DNA from: Buxus sempervirens
Taxonomy: Eukaryota > Streptophyta > Magnoliopsida > Buxales > Buxaceae
Direction of reading: 5' to 3'
Assembly: GCA_947561395.2 (NCBI GenBank)
Contig: OX387190.1
Span: forward strand, 12,704,858-12,768,857
DNA length: 64,000 nucleotides
This document shows positions 55,190 to 64,000 of this stretch, one piece after another. The notes beneath the pieces are model-generated. The model saw nothing but the letters and a program-made list of their open reading frames with translations, searched no databases and was not told the origin of the DNA. Position numbers and translations under genes: made by a program. The stretch's first letter is position 1, and every line of letters starts with the position of its first letter.

Positions 55190-55332
55190 GTATCCGGATA
55201 CTCAATCCGGATACAAGTACCCTTTCCCGTATCCGGATACTCATACCGGATACTTGTGGGCTTTAGCGTATCCGGTACCATGTACCGGATACCTTAAGGC
55301 CCTTTGTTATCCGGTCTGATATACCGGATATC
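55190..55332. repeat. U3 dyad array of element 3
   Basis: Dyads GTATCCGGAT...ATCCGGATAC, GTATCCGG...CCGGATAC, GTATCCGGTAC...GTACCGGATAC and TTATCCGG...CCGGATAT. The inner arm bases differ from elements 1 and 2 but still pair. Confidence 0.85.
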
Positions 55333-55497
55333 TTAAGTTTGCTCAAAATTAGGGTTTTCCGAGAGCTTTTCACTTTTACCATCATGTCCCTCATTAAATG
55401 AGGGGAAATCGCGGAAATAACCTTAGGGTTTAGGTTGGAGGGGTTCTGGACATTAAGTTGTGTCTACCAATGACCTTAGCCCTTGCCTATAAATAGG

Positions 55498-55505
55498 AGC
55501 CTCCT
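55498..55505 (+). promoter_or_regulatory. TATA box of the element 3 LTR
   Basis: TATAAATA in the context GCCTATAAATAGGAGCC, about 165 bp after the dyads. Confidence 0.75.
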
Positions 55506-57376
55506 CCTTGAGCAAATGGCACACAACTCTTGTTTTGAATTCTCGCAAAGAAGAACTCCAAGAGAAGAAGAAAACCGCTGTGGAATCGCCTCCAGCACTC
55601 AGGTAAGCCTCAACTTTTCTTTTTATTTTCTGTCTTTACATTCCTAGATCTAGATCTCTTCTTCTACCTTTCTGTAGTGTAAAGCCTTGTTTGTATGTGT
55701 GGAAATCCTTCCCCGGCTCAAAGTATCTCAAGACTCCCCTAGCCGTAAAACGTGAAGGCGGATCTAGGAGAAACGAGACTGGGGATTGACCCTAGTGCTA
55801 GAACCCATGTAGCGTAAGGCTTTTGAATGTTTGAAAACCGTTCCATATTCAAAGTACCCTTGATTATCTTAAAGAGAACAAAGGGAAACGATAATGGAAC
55901 GGAACCCTAGGCTATGCTAGAACCTATTTTGTTGAATCTATATGCATGTTGTATTGATCTTGTTTGGGTTTTTACACTTGCACATACATTACACTATTTT
56001 GGCGGGATAGGCTCATATTTGGGGTTTATTGCATTTATTGTGATAAAACTCAAATAAATGGCCTCAATCAATTCTGGAGTGTTTTAAAATGTTTTTCAAA
56101 GGCTTTGGATTCATCTCACACGAATCACATATTTTTTATCAATTTTCGGACTTGGATTTCTTCAAAAGTGGCTTAACTTGACAGCACCTGTACCCTTACT
56201 TCGGACGTCCGTAACTTCATCATCCGGATGAATTTTGGGGCGATTCTAGAACCATGGGAAAGGTGAGGCTGTCTAGTTTATGTCCACCAAATTTCATGAA
56301 TTTCCATCTAGCCGATTTTTGACACTTCTCTGTCGAAGTTAAGTGGACAGTTCAGGTCCAAGTACAGAACTTGTCACTTTGACGGACCGCCATGTGTTCG
56401 TTTTAAGTCCGATTCGAGCGATTTTTATTTCTGAGTACTCCTTTTTGAGTCTATTTTCAAATCCAGTTGGTTTCATAATTTTTGGATTCCATTTGAATTA
56501 TTGGTAGCCGATTTACTCAGAACTGCTCATTTGCATTTTTCTGGGTAAATCTGTGATCTTCGGGGCCTGTTCGGGAGACCACCCAAGGCACATCCGAAGG
56601 GATTTTTGTATGAGGCTAGTTTCTGTTGAAAGATGGCCATACAGAGTTCAATCACACCAAATTTCGTGGATTTCTATGTAGTGGATTTTTCTAGACAATT
56701 TTCCAAAGTTGCCCACTTACTACTTTTAAAAATCCCCAACAGCAACTTCAAAGGAGCATAACTCCTAGATTTTTCATTGGAATGAAGTGAAATTTTGCAT
56801 GAGACTCTTATTTACCCTAATCTTTCAAATGGATTTGGTTTGGTTCAATTCAGAATTGGATTTGAATGATTTTAAGGCAAATGGCATACTTTTTACCGAA
56901 TTTTCCGGATTTGATTTAACTTGGTTTTATGCAACCTCTACTTTGATTTCCATCTTTTGAAATACTCCAGAAGTGATATTGACATAAGAGAGGATCTAAA
57001 ACCCATTTAGATCTTCATGTGAAAATATCATACATTGTTCCTTTTTTCAAGGTTTTCTATGATTTTTAGCAAGCTTTCTTACTTTATTTTTTGCATGAAC
57101 ATACACTTGGCAACCACTTCGTGTGGATGAATGGGGGTGCCTAACACCTTCCCCCGTTCATAATCTAATCCCCTTACCCATCTCTGGATTTGATTTTCAA
57201 GTAGGGTTATTTTTACCCTAGAATTTGTCTTTTGGCTATTTTTGCTACTTTTGAATCTTTGGTGTCCATTCTCACCCCAAAATCATGAATGGTGGCGACT
57301 CTCCCAATTTTTGCGTTGAGCCCGTGTGTTGACGGAGGGACGATCACTCCGGTGATTTTTTCCCATGTCTCACAAC

Positions 57377-57395
57377 TGGCGACTCTGCTGGGGAC
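57377..57395 (+). promoter_or_regulatory. Primer binding site of element 3, tRNA-Arg type
   Basis: TGGCGACTCTGCTGGGGAC starts two bases after the LTR end. Confidence 0.85.
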
Positions 57396-58887
57396 TTGTG
57401 GATTTAAGCCTATTTGTGTATATTCATGCTTTTTCATCACTTTTGAATGCTTGCTATTTTGCTTTTTTGTGAATATTGTTGTATCTTAAATCTGAATGGG
57501 ATGCTTAAAATTTTTTCATGGATAAGGGCATGGTTAGGTTGCTTGATTTGGTTTAAGGGAAAAACCCACATTGTTATATGACTTTTGCTATATTATGTGT
57601 TAGCATGGGTTTTGGGGTTAGAATGCCATGAAAAATATACAAAGTTGGAAATCTGGAAATTTCAGGTTTGTCTTGGGTATTCAAGCATGTTTCCCATGAA
57701 TGAAGTTTTTGTTGTGCTTAATGTTTGCTTTATGCCATGCTTGGGATTTTGGGGTATAGGATGACATGATGTGAGCATGAAAACCATGAGCATGAAATCT
57801 GAAATTCAGTAGCCATCATATGAGTTTTCAAGCATGTTTTTACCATCAAAACTCTCTTTATACCATGTCAAGTAGTGGCTAGAATTTTTGGGCATTAATT
57901 TGGAGTATAAGTGAAGCACTTTTGAGCATGAAAATTCTGGAAATTTTAGTGCATATTTCTGGAGATTTCAAGCATATTTTACCTCATTGAAACACTTTGA
58001 ACCATGCCAAGTAAGTGCTAAAATTTTAGGCTCCAATTTGGGGTAGAAATGGTATACTTTGAGCATGAAAAAGAGCATGAAATCTGGGATTTTAGGGAAT
58101 GCTTTTGAGTTTCAAGCATGCTTACATGATTTAATGGTTGTTTGTACAAATGACATGTTTTGTATAACACTTTTTGGGCATGTAATATTTTTTGTGCATA
58201 TTTAGTTGTTTTGGTGCTTGCTTGCTTGTATTTAGCTTCATTATTTTGTCATATATGCCTTGGCTTGAAATTGAATGCATGGCTACGAAAAAGAGTGGCA
58301 AGGGGCTGGGACGTTATGAATGTTACCACAATTTTAAAATTGCACTTGAGCACTTGAAACAATTTGCACAGCCTACCCTTTACCTATTAGGAAGTTGAAC
58401 CATGAATGTGTGTAGCTTGGCGCACCGAGGTCGTGACTTCGGAAAGCGAAAGTGAAAACATTTACCTTAGAATTTGGGTCAATGATGTGATGACAATGGG
58501 ATCTGTGATTCGATTCCGGGCATCACTAGACTTGAGTTCTAAGTTGCCAATTAAGCCAAAACCCAAAAAACCATACGCTTGAAGGTGGAGAAACACGTTT
58601 TCAGCTAAAAGCACACAATTGCGTTTGGGGAATTGGGTGTAAATGTGGGAAGGCCGTTTGCATGTTTTACAGGCCAAGGTATAATGTGAATACCATATTG
58701 AATGAAGGTAATACAAGGTGGCAAGGTAAAACCATGTTCTTTGCATGAATTTGGGGATTTTGCAAATATAATGTCCAAGCCCAATTTGGGGCAAGTTTTG
58801 AAGGTCAAATTAAGGTGAACATCAATTGGGAATGAAAAAAAAAACTAATCGGGTGAAAAAATGAGTCAAAAAAGGCCATTTCGGCAA

Positions 58888-59030
58888 TAACCGGTAACTC
58901 AGGCCGGTTAATAACAACCCTGTTCATATCCGGTATATATTTCCGGATAAAAAGGCATATGCGTGAATCCGGTTATGGTAACCGGATACAATAAGGCATA
59001 TTATTATCCGGAATGTTATACCGGATACAT
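58888..59030. repeat. Leader dyad array of element 3
   Basis: TAACCGG...CCGGTTA, TATCCGG...CCGGATA and two weaker copies, matching 9848-9992. Confidence 0.78.
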
Positions 59031-59324
59031 TCAAAAAAATGCACAAATTGGCTTTTCAGCCCAAATGTTCAGAATAAAATGCCTAAAACACTGTGGATAA
59101 TCCTTAGGCACCCCGAAAAGAGCATAAAAAATGTTCCAAAATACAGAAAGAAAAACAAAAAAAAAGAATAAAATAAAATATTCTTTCAGGATTTAACCTA
59201 AGTTTGAAAATCAAAGAAGAAACCAAGGTGTCATATTTTTTGACACCAACTCAACTCAAACATGTGTCAGTCAAACTCTGGAACTTGAAACCTGAGAAAA
59301 TTCAGCAAATTTGAAGAAAAAAAA

Positions 59325-59975
59325 ACCTTTGGTTGGTTATTTTTATCAATCAAATCAAAAAAAAAAGTGGGACACTTGGAAGCCCTAGAATATTCCATGA
59401 AAACCTTGGTTGGTTATTTTTATCAATCACATCAAAAAAAAATAAACCTTTGGTTGGTTATTTTTATCAATCAAATCAAAAAAAGTGGGACACTTGGAAG
59501 CCCTAGAATATTCCATGAAAACCTTTGGTTGGTTATTTTTATCAATCAAATCAAAAAAAAATGGGACACTTGGAAGCCCTAGAATATTCCATGAAAACCT
59601 TGGTTGGTTATTTTTATCAATCACATCAAAAAAAAATAAAAACCTTTGGTTGGTTATTTTTATCAATCAAATCAAAACATTTGTGGGATACTTGGAAGCC
59701 CTAGAATAGTCCAAGACACCTTTGGTTGGTTATTTTTACCAATCAAATCAAAACATTTGTGGGATAATTGGATAGAGTAGTCCAAGACACCTTTGGTTGG
59801 TTATTTTTATCAATCAAATCAAAACATTTGTGGGATACTTGGATAGAGTAGTCCAAGACACCTTTGGTTGGTTATTTTTATCAATCAAATCAAAAAAAAA
59901 ATGAAAACCTTGGTTGGTTATTTTTATCAATCAAATAAAAATTTGGGACCCTTGGAAGCCCTAGAATATTCCAAC
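59325..59975 (+). repeat. 76-bp-class tandem repeats in the element 3 leader
   Basis: About nine units around 'ggttggttatttttatcaat', some truncated to 55-60 bp, with CTTGGAA...TTCCAAG hairpins only in the longer units. Confidence 0.8.
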
Positions 59976-60163
59976 TCAAAAGAAAACAAAAAAAAAATAT
60001 ATCTGGATTGGTGTTCACCTAACCTACTGGTTTACATGTATAGGGGTGTGACTCAAGATAAATGGAAGCTAACATGTTTTATTCATTTTTTCCTCAGGTA
60101 CATTTAACCCAGGTGCACTTATTTGCAGTCATTGCTCTCGTGACCAGATCCAAAGCAAGAGCC

Positions 60164-63100
60164 ATGAATACTGAAGAGAACCAAGCCCAAGCTACTGTCC
60201 CCGCTCAGGACTTCACTCAACTGCAGGAGCAAGTGGCCGGTCTGGCCAAAATGCTGGGGGACCTATTGGCGGCTCAGGCCCAACAGGCCCAAGCCCCGAA
60301 CCAGGCATCTACTTCTCATCAGGCACCACCACCTCAGGCCTACATTCCGCCTCCGGTTCAGCCCATGCCTGAGCCCATTTCTGAACCAGTCCCTGAACCC
60401 ATTCTGATCAGGGAAAATATGGTGGAGTCTGAGAAAGAGCTGGAGAAAGAAAAGGCCCGAGATGAGATGGAGAAGAAAATGCTGCTGAGGATAGAGAGAA
60501 TCCAGGCAGAGCTGAAAGAGGTGAAGGGGGGAGGCAGCCATGCAGGCACCACCTTCGAGGACCTGTGCATGTACCCAGACGTCTGTCTACCGGCTAAGTT
60601 CAGGTGCCCGGATTTTGACAAGTTTGATGGCACGGGCTGCCCATTAAGCCATCTGAAACTATACTGCGGGGCCCTGTGCCAATTTGGCCGGGACGATGGA
60701 ATACTGATCCAGCTCTTCCAGAGGAGTCTGACCGGGTCAGCCCTTCGGTGGTTCGCTACAGTGGACCATGGAAGGATTAGAAGGTGGAAGGACTTGGCCG
60801 ATGCTTTCCTGGACCAGTACAAGTTCAACTCTGAGATCGTGCCAGACCGGTACGACATGATGAGGATGACCAAGGGGAAGGATGAACCGGTACGGCAGTA
60901 CGCCAAGAGATGGAGAGAGGCCGCCTCCCAGGTCAGGCCACCTATGCAAGAGCCGGAGATGATCTCCACATTTATGGGCACACTAGGGCAGCCCTTTTAC
61001 AACCATCTGGTGGGCCAGATCACCACCAACTTTACAGCCCTGGTACAGGTGGCTGACCGGATCGAAGAAGGGGTCAGGTCAAGAAGGCTGATAGACTACT
61101 CTACTCTGACTGGGCAGTCTGATTCCTCTGCCTCTATGGCCCAGAAGAAAGGGGCCGGATTCAAAAAGACGGGGGCCCGAAAAGAAGGGGAGGTGAACCT
61201 AGTCCAGGCTCCTCCAGCCAAGAAGCCACTGCACGTCAACATCTCTGCACCCCAACAGGCCCAGCAGGCCCAGCAGTCGTACCAGACCCCGCTGAATGTC
61301 AACTTCCCTCCCTCTGTGCCAGCTAACACAAGGAGGACTTTTTCTAAGGAGGAGCGGGATGCCTGGTTCGCAGCAAGAAAGAACCGGGTTTTCACCCCTC
61401 TACCCATATCGCTGTCCCAACTACTGCCAACCCTGCTGAAAGGAGAATACTTGACTCTGAAAGAGCCTAACCCGAATGCCACCAGGGGAAGAAATTTTGA
61501 CACATCGGTCACCTGTGATTTCCACATGGGTGCACCGGGGCATTCTACTGATACCTGCTGGGTATTGAAGCATGCAGTTCAGGATTTGTTGGACCAGAAG
61601 GCTTTGGTCTTTAACACTGCTGCACCGGCCCCGTCCGGGAATGATATTGGGCAGAACCCTCTGCCGTACCACAATGGGGCAGGCCCATCCAACTCCATCT
61701 CTGCCATATCCACCACGAGAAGGGCCTTTGACCCATCTCAGCTTATAGCACCAGTAGGGACCACTGTCCAGGTTCGATTTTTCCCAGAGGAGGACGAAGA
61801 GGAGATCAACATGGTTTCCCAAAAAAATAATCTTGCTGCTGAGGACATAAGCTCCTCCTTAAACCGGGTCTCTTCTCTGATGGCCCAGATAAATACTGCA
61901 AGGCCTCCATTGGTCTTCAATTGCAGTCCACCCACTTATTCCCCATCTAAGCCGTCTAAGGCTCCGCTGGTCATCAATCTTGACCCCACCACTGCTTCCA
62001 TCACTTCTTCTGTCCCCACCAAATCCAAACTTCAACCCCTGGTTGTAAATGTGCAGCCAGCCCAAACTATCCCTAAACCGGCCCATACATCCTGGTCCAA
62101 ACTCCAGCCACTAGTGGTTGACATCCCTAAATTAGCCTATTCAGAGGCCGCTGTACCATGGAACTACAGCGAGGGAATCACGGCTACGGTTCCAATGGTT
62201 AGGAACCAGAACCAGGAGGAGGTCAACCTCATGACGAGGTCGGGGAGATGTGCAGGGGGTGAAGAGAAAGAAAAGGAGACAGAAGTAGAAAAAGAAAAAA
62301 CAGAAAAAGAAAATGAAGAAAAAAGAAAACAGAAAGGAAAAAACAAAGTAGGAGAAGACACCCCCCAGGGTGCAGAAAATGAGGCAGCCGACCTCATAAA
62401 AATAATCAAGAAAAGTGAATTCAATCTTGTGGATCAGCTGAACAAGGTCCCGGCCCAGATTTCAATACTGGGCCTCTTGCTGAATTCTGAAAAGCACAGG
62501 GATGCATTGTTAAGGGTGCTACAGAGTGCACACGTATCCCAGACTATTGATCCGGACCAGCTTGGTAAAATGGTTGGTCAAATCTTGTCACATAATGTGA
62601 TAAGTTTCTCAGAGGGTGAGATCAGCCCAGGTGGGTGTTATCATGTGGACCCTTTGCACATCACTGTGCTTTGTAAGGGCTGCATGGTTGCACGGGTTTT
62701 AATTGACAACGGGTCGGCATTAAACGTTTGCCCGTTAATCACTTTTACCAAGCTAGGTCTGGACCAATCAAGGGTCAAAAGAAATGGGCGGATAGTGAGG
62801 GCTTTTGATAGCTCCAAGACCCACTCCCTAGGGGAGATTGAACTGCCGGTCACAATTGGGCCGAATATCTTTAACATCACATTTGAGGTGATGGATATAC
62901 CCGCAGCCTTCAATCTGCTCCTAGGAAGGCCGTGGATACATTCGGCTAGGGCAATACCATCCACGCTCCACCAGAGGGTGAAATACATAAGAGGGCAAAG
63001 GGTGATAACAGTCCTAGCTGAAAACTTGGTGCCGCCCATTGTGTCACCTGATGTACCCTTGATCAATGTGGACCTAACTGTCGACAAGATTGCATTCCAC

Positions 63101-63874
63101 TCATTTCAATTTGAGGCGGTAAATTACATACCTGGGGGGTGTGAGAAAAAGAAAGAAAAGGGAACCACTGCAGAAAAGATGGTCAAGAAAGTGATGGAGA
63201 AATACCACTTTCACCCAGGGAAAGGCCTGGGGATCAATCTGCAGGGGATGGTGGAGCCAATCATGGCTAAGAAACTAGTCCCAAAGGTAGGTTTGGGCTT
63301 CAAGCCCAGAGGTTGGAGGAGAATGAAGCATGAAGAAGGGGAGAGCAGAAGCAAAGGAAAACTCCCGCATCTGAGGGTGAACTTTCCAAAACCCTCCTAT
63401 ATAATCCAAATTTCTCCTCCCATGGACCAGTCCAAGCCTCCATACCGAAATATTAACCCATTTCAAAAGCCTTCTGTTTTGGCCCTACAACCCTATAACC
63501 CCTCTCCGATACTAGAAGCAGTGGATGGGCCTGGTCCACAGCCCGAGCAGCAGGTGGACTTTTCTGAAGATGTTGGTGCATTCTTCGCCATGACTGAAGG
63601 CGAAAAGACAGGGGCAGACATGGAACTGCCGTTTATTGACTGGGCCGCAGTAAAGGTTCCAGACAAGGTCATTTCTGAACTGGGCCCCGTAGCAGAAAAG
63701 GGCAGTACCCACCCGGTGATGATGGCATCGGATGCTGGGCTTGAGGAGCAGACTTTCCCTATTTCCCCTGCTCCCCAAAATTTTGTATTGAACAATTGGG
63801 AGGAAACTCCCCTTACCTTTGAAGCAGCGTTAGTTCGGCAAACTGACGCGGCTTCCAAAAAAAAACTCCAATAG
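60164..63874 (+). CDS. Gag-protease of element 3 (Ogre-type), one open frame
   Basis: About 1,236 codons from ATG 60164 (MNTEENQAQATVPAQDFTQL); the frame is also open upstream to 60062. Order: Gln/Ala/Pro-rich N-terminus, a Glu/Lys coiled segment (residues about 85-130), capsid-like core (about 132-330; FDKFDGTGCPLSHLKLYCGA), Cys/His knuckle-like CDFHMGAPGHSTDTC (about 450), FDPSQLIAPVG, Pro/Ser linkers with repeated LQPLVV, a Lys/Glu stretch, aspartic protease VLIDNGSALNVCPL (about 847) and a glycine-rich G-patch-like segment (FHPGKGLGINLQGMVEPI). The end overlaps the region that in element 2 leads into pol. Ogre-type elements are known to use splicing or frame changes between protease and RT. 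Confidence 0.88.
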   Translation: MNTEENQAQATVPAQDFTQLQEQVAGLAKMLGDLLAAQAQQAQAPNQASTSHQAPPPQAYIPPPVQPMPEPISEPVPEPILIRENMVESEKELEKEKARDEMEKKMLLRIERIQAELKEVKGGGSHAGTTFEDLCMYPDVCLPAKFRCPDFDKFDGTGCPLSHLKLYCGALCQFGRDDGILIQLFQRSLTGSALRWFATVDHGRIRRWKDLADAFLDQYKFNSEIVPDRYDMMRMTKGKDEPVRQYAKRWREAASQVRPPMQEPEMISTFMGTLGQPFYNHLVGQITTNFTALVQVADRIEEGVRSRRLIDYSTLTGQSDSSASMAQKKGAGFKKTGARKEGEVNLVQAPPAKKPLHVNISAPQQAQQAQQSYQTPLNVNFPPSVPANTRRTFSKEERDAWFAARKNRVFTPLPISLSQLLPTLLKGEYLTLKEPNPNATRGRNFDTSVTCDFHMGAPGHSTDTCWVLKHAVQDLLDQKALVFNTAAPAPSGNDIGQNPLPYHNGAGPSNSISAISTTRRAFDPSQLIAPVGTTVQVRFFPEEDEEEINMVSQKNNLAAEDISSSLNRVSSLMAQINTARPPLVFNCSPPTYSPSKPSKAPLVINLDPTTASITSSVPTKSKLQPLVVNVQPAQTIPKPAHTSWSKLQPLVVDIPKLAYSEAAVPWNYSEGITATVPMVRNQNQEEVNLMTRSGRCAGGEEKEKETEVEKEKTEKENEEKRKQKGKNKVGEDTPQGAENEAADLIKIIKKSEFNLVDQLNKVPAQISILGLLLNSEKHRDALLRVLQSAHVSQTIDPDQLGKMVGQILSHNVISFSEGEISPGGCYHVDPLHITVLCKGCMVARVLIDNGSALNVCPLITFTKLGLDQSRVKRNGRIVRAFDSSKTHSLGEIELPVTIGPNIFNITFEVMDIPAAFNLLLGRPWIHSARAIPSTLHQRVKYIRGQRVITVLAENLVPPIVSPDVPLINVDLTVDKIAFHSFQFEAVNYIPGGCEKKKEKGTTAEKMVKKVMEKYHFHPGKGLGINLQGMVEPIMAKKLVPKVGLGFKPRGWRRMKHEEGESRSKGKLPHLRVNFPKPSYIIQISPPMDQSKPPYRNINPFQKPSVLALQPYNPSPILEAVDGPGPQPEQQVDFSEDVGAFFAMTEGEKTGADMELPFIDWAAVKVPDKVISELGPVAEKGSTHPVMMASDAGLEEQTFPISPAPQNFVLNNWEETPLTFEAALVRQTDAASKKKLQ

Positions 63875-64000
63875 TGGATTGCCATTTCCCTGAAGGTTCT
63901 AATGGGCCTTCGTCTTCAGGGGAATTATGTTTAGAAGGCCCACAAAAAACCCAAAAAGATTTTTCTATTTTTTCTAGAAAATTTAATTTTTTCAAAAAGG
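63875..64000 (+). other. Start of the pol region of element 3, cut by the window edge
   Basis: The DNA matches the beginning of the element 2 pol region (minus strand, about 23400-23560), an acidic linker ahead of RT. RT itself lies outside the window. Confidence 0.6.

Larger units (their letters stand above)
55100..57374 (+). repeat. 5' LTR of element 3
   Basis: 2,275 bp, TGTAGACACCCC to TGTCTCACA. The short U3 has dyads at 55190-55332, TATAAATA at 55498-55505, and a donor after 55612. R and early U5 are nearly the same as in the 3' LTR of element 1. Confidence 0.92.
57396..60163 (+). other. Untranslated leader of element 3
   Basis: Same plan as elements 1 and 2: 140-bp repeats (57680-58110), conserved block, dyad array (58888-59030), A-rich sequence, 76-bp repeats (59325-59975, several shortened), acceptor TTTTTTCCTCAG|GT at 60097, then gag ATG at 60164. 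No gene is supported. Confidence 0.75.
55100..64000 (+). mobile_element. Element 3: Ogre-type retrotransposon, runs off the right edge
   Basis: 5' LTR 55100-57374, primer site, leader, and a long gag-pro frame continuing toward pol at the window end. Inserted in chromovirus integrase (left flank CCAAG). Of the Ogre-type elements here it has the best preserved gag-pro. Confidence 0.9.

Noticed and set aside
60263-60981. Minus-strand frames of 92 and 207 codons opposite gag of element 3
   Set aside because: Shadows of the GC-rich gag coding strand; no start context or domain.

Overview
This is a repeat-rich stretch of nuclear DNA from a flowering plant, probably a eudicot with a large genome; the species cannot be told from sequence alone. 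Nearly all of it is nested LTR retrotransposons. I see no rRNA, tRNA or CRISPR locus and no convincing ordinary host gene. Three retrotransposon groups are recognisable: Ty3/gypsy Tat/Ogre-type (tRNA-Arg-like primer site, DNGSA protease, extra archaeal-type RNase H), Ty1/copia SIRE/Maximus-type (initiator-Met primer site, 1,654-codon polyprotein, downstream accessory ORF) and a Ty3/gypsy chromovirus of Tekay/Del type.

Layout. 1-1265: minus-strand LTR-like sequence running off the left edge and cutting into a plus-strand Ogre-type LTR remnant (1266-3219). About 3220-47332: one large minus-strand Ogre-type element (element 2). Its 5' LTR is 44844-47332, its leader 41882-44825, its gag-pro-pol is scattered over 41881-19953, and plus-strand extra ORFs (antisense to gag-pol) lie at 3220-5575 and 18821-19015. 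It has been entered by element 1 (5576-18820, a gag-only non-autonomous relative), a solo LTR (23817-25626, target duplication CTGTT), a young complete copia element (28561-38537, target duplication GCCCC) and a minus-strand solo LTR (38975-41804, target duplication CCGGC). 47333-50903 is older LTR-derived noncoding DNA. 50904-55099 is a decayed chromovirus whose pol is interrupted by element 3 (55100 to past 64000), another Ogre-type element with a long open gag-pro frame.

Shared regulatory layout. Every LTR family here carries a cluster of short GC-rich inverted repeats near a TATA box. Their arm sequences differ between families and even between neighbours, but the pairing is kept. In the Ogre-type elements four TATCCG...CGGATA dyads sit about 170-190 bp upstream of TATAAATA and recur in the leader after the primer site. 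The same dyad-plus-TATA unit precedes the antisense extra ORF of element 2, and an equivalent unit precedes the accessory ORF inside the copia element. The copia leader also carries six perfect hairpins with one invariant loop (TGGATT) on four different stems. The Ogre-type elements share a splice donor after the TATA box and a polypyrimidine-AG acceptor just before gag, suggesting a 4-5 kb leader intron. These are the observations most worth following up.
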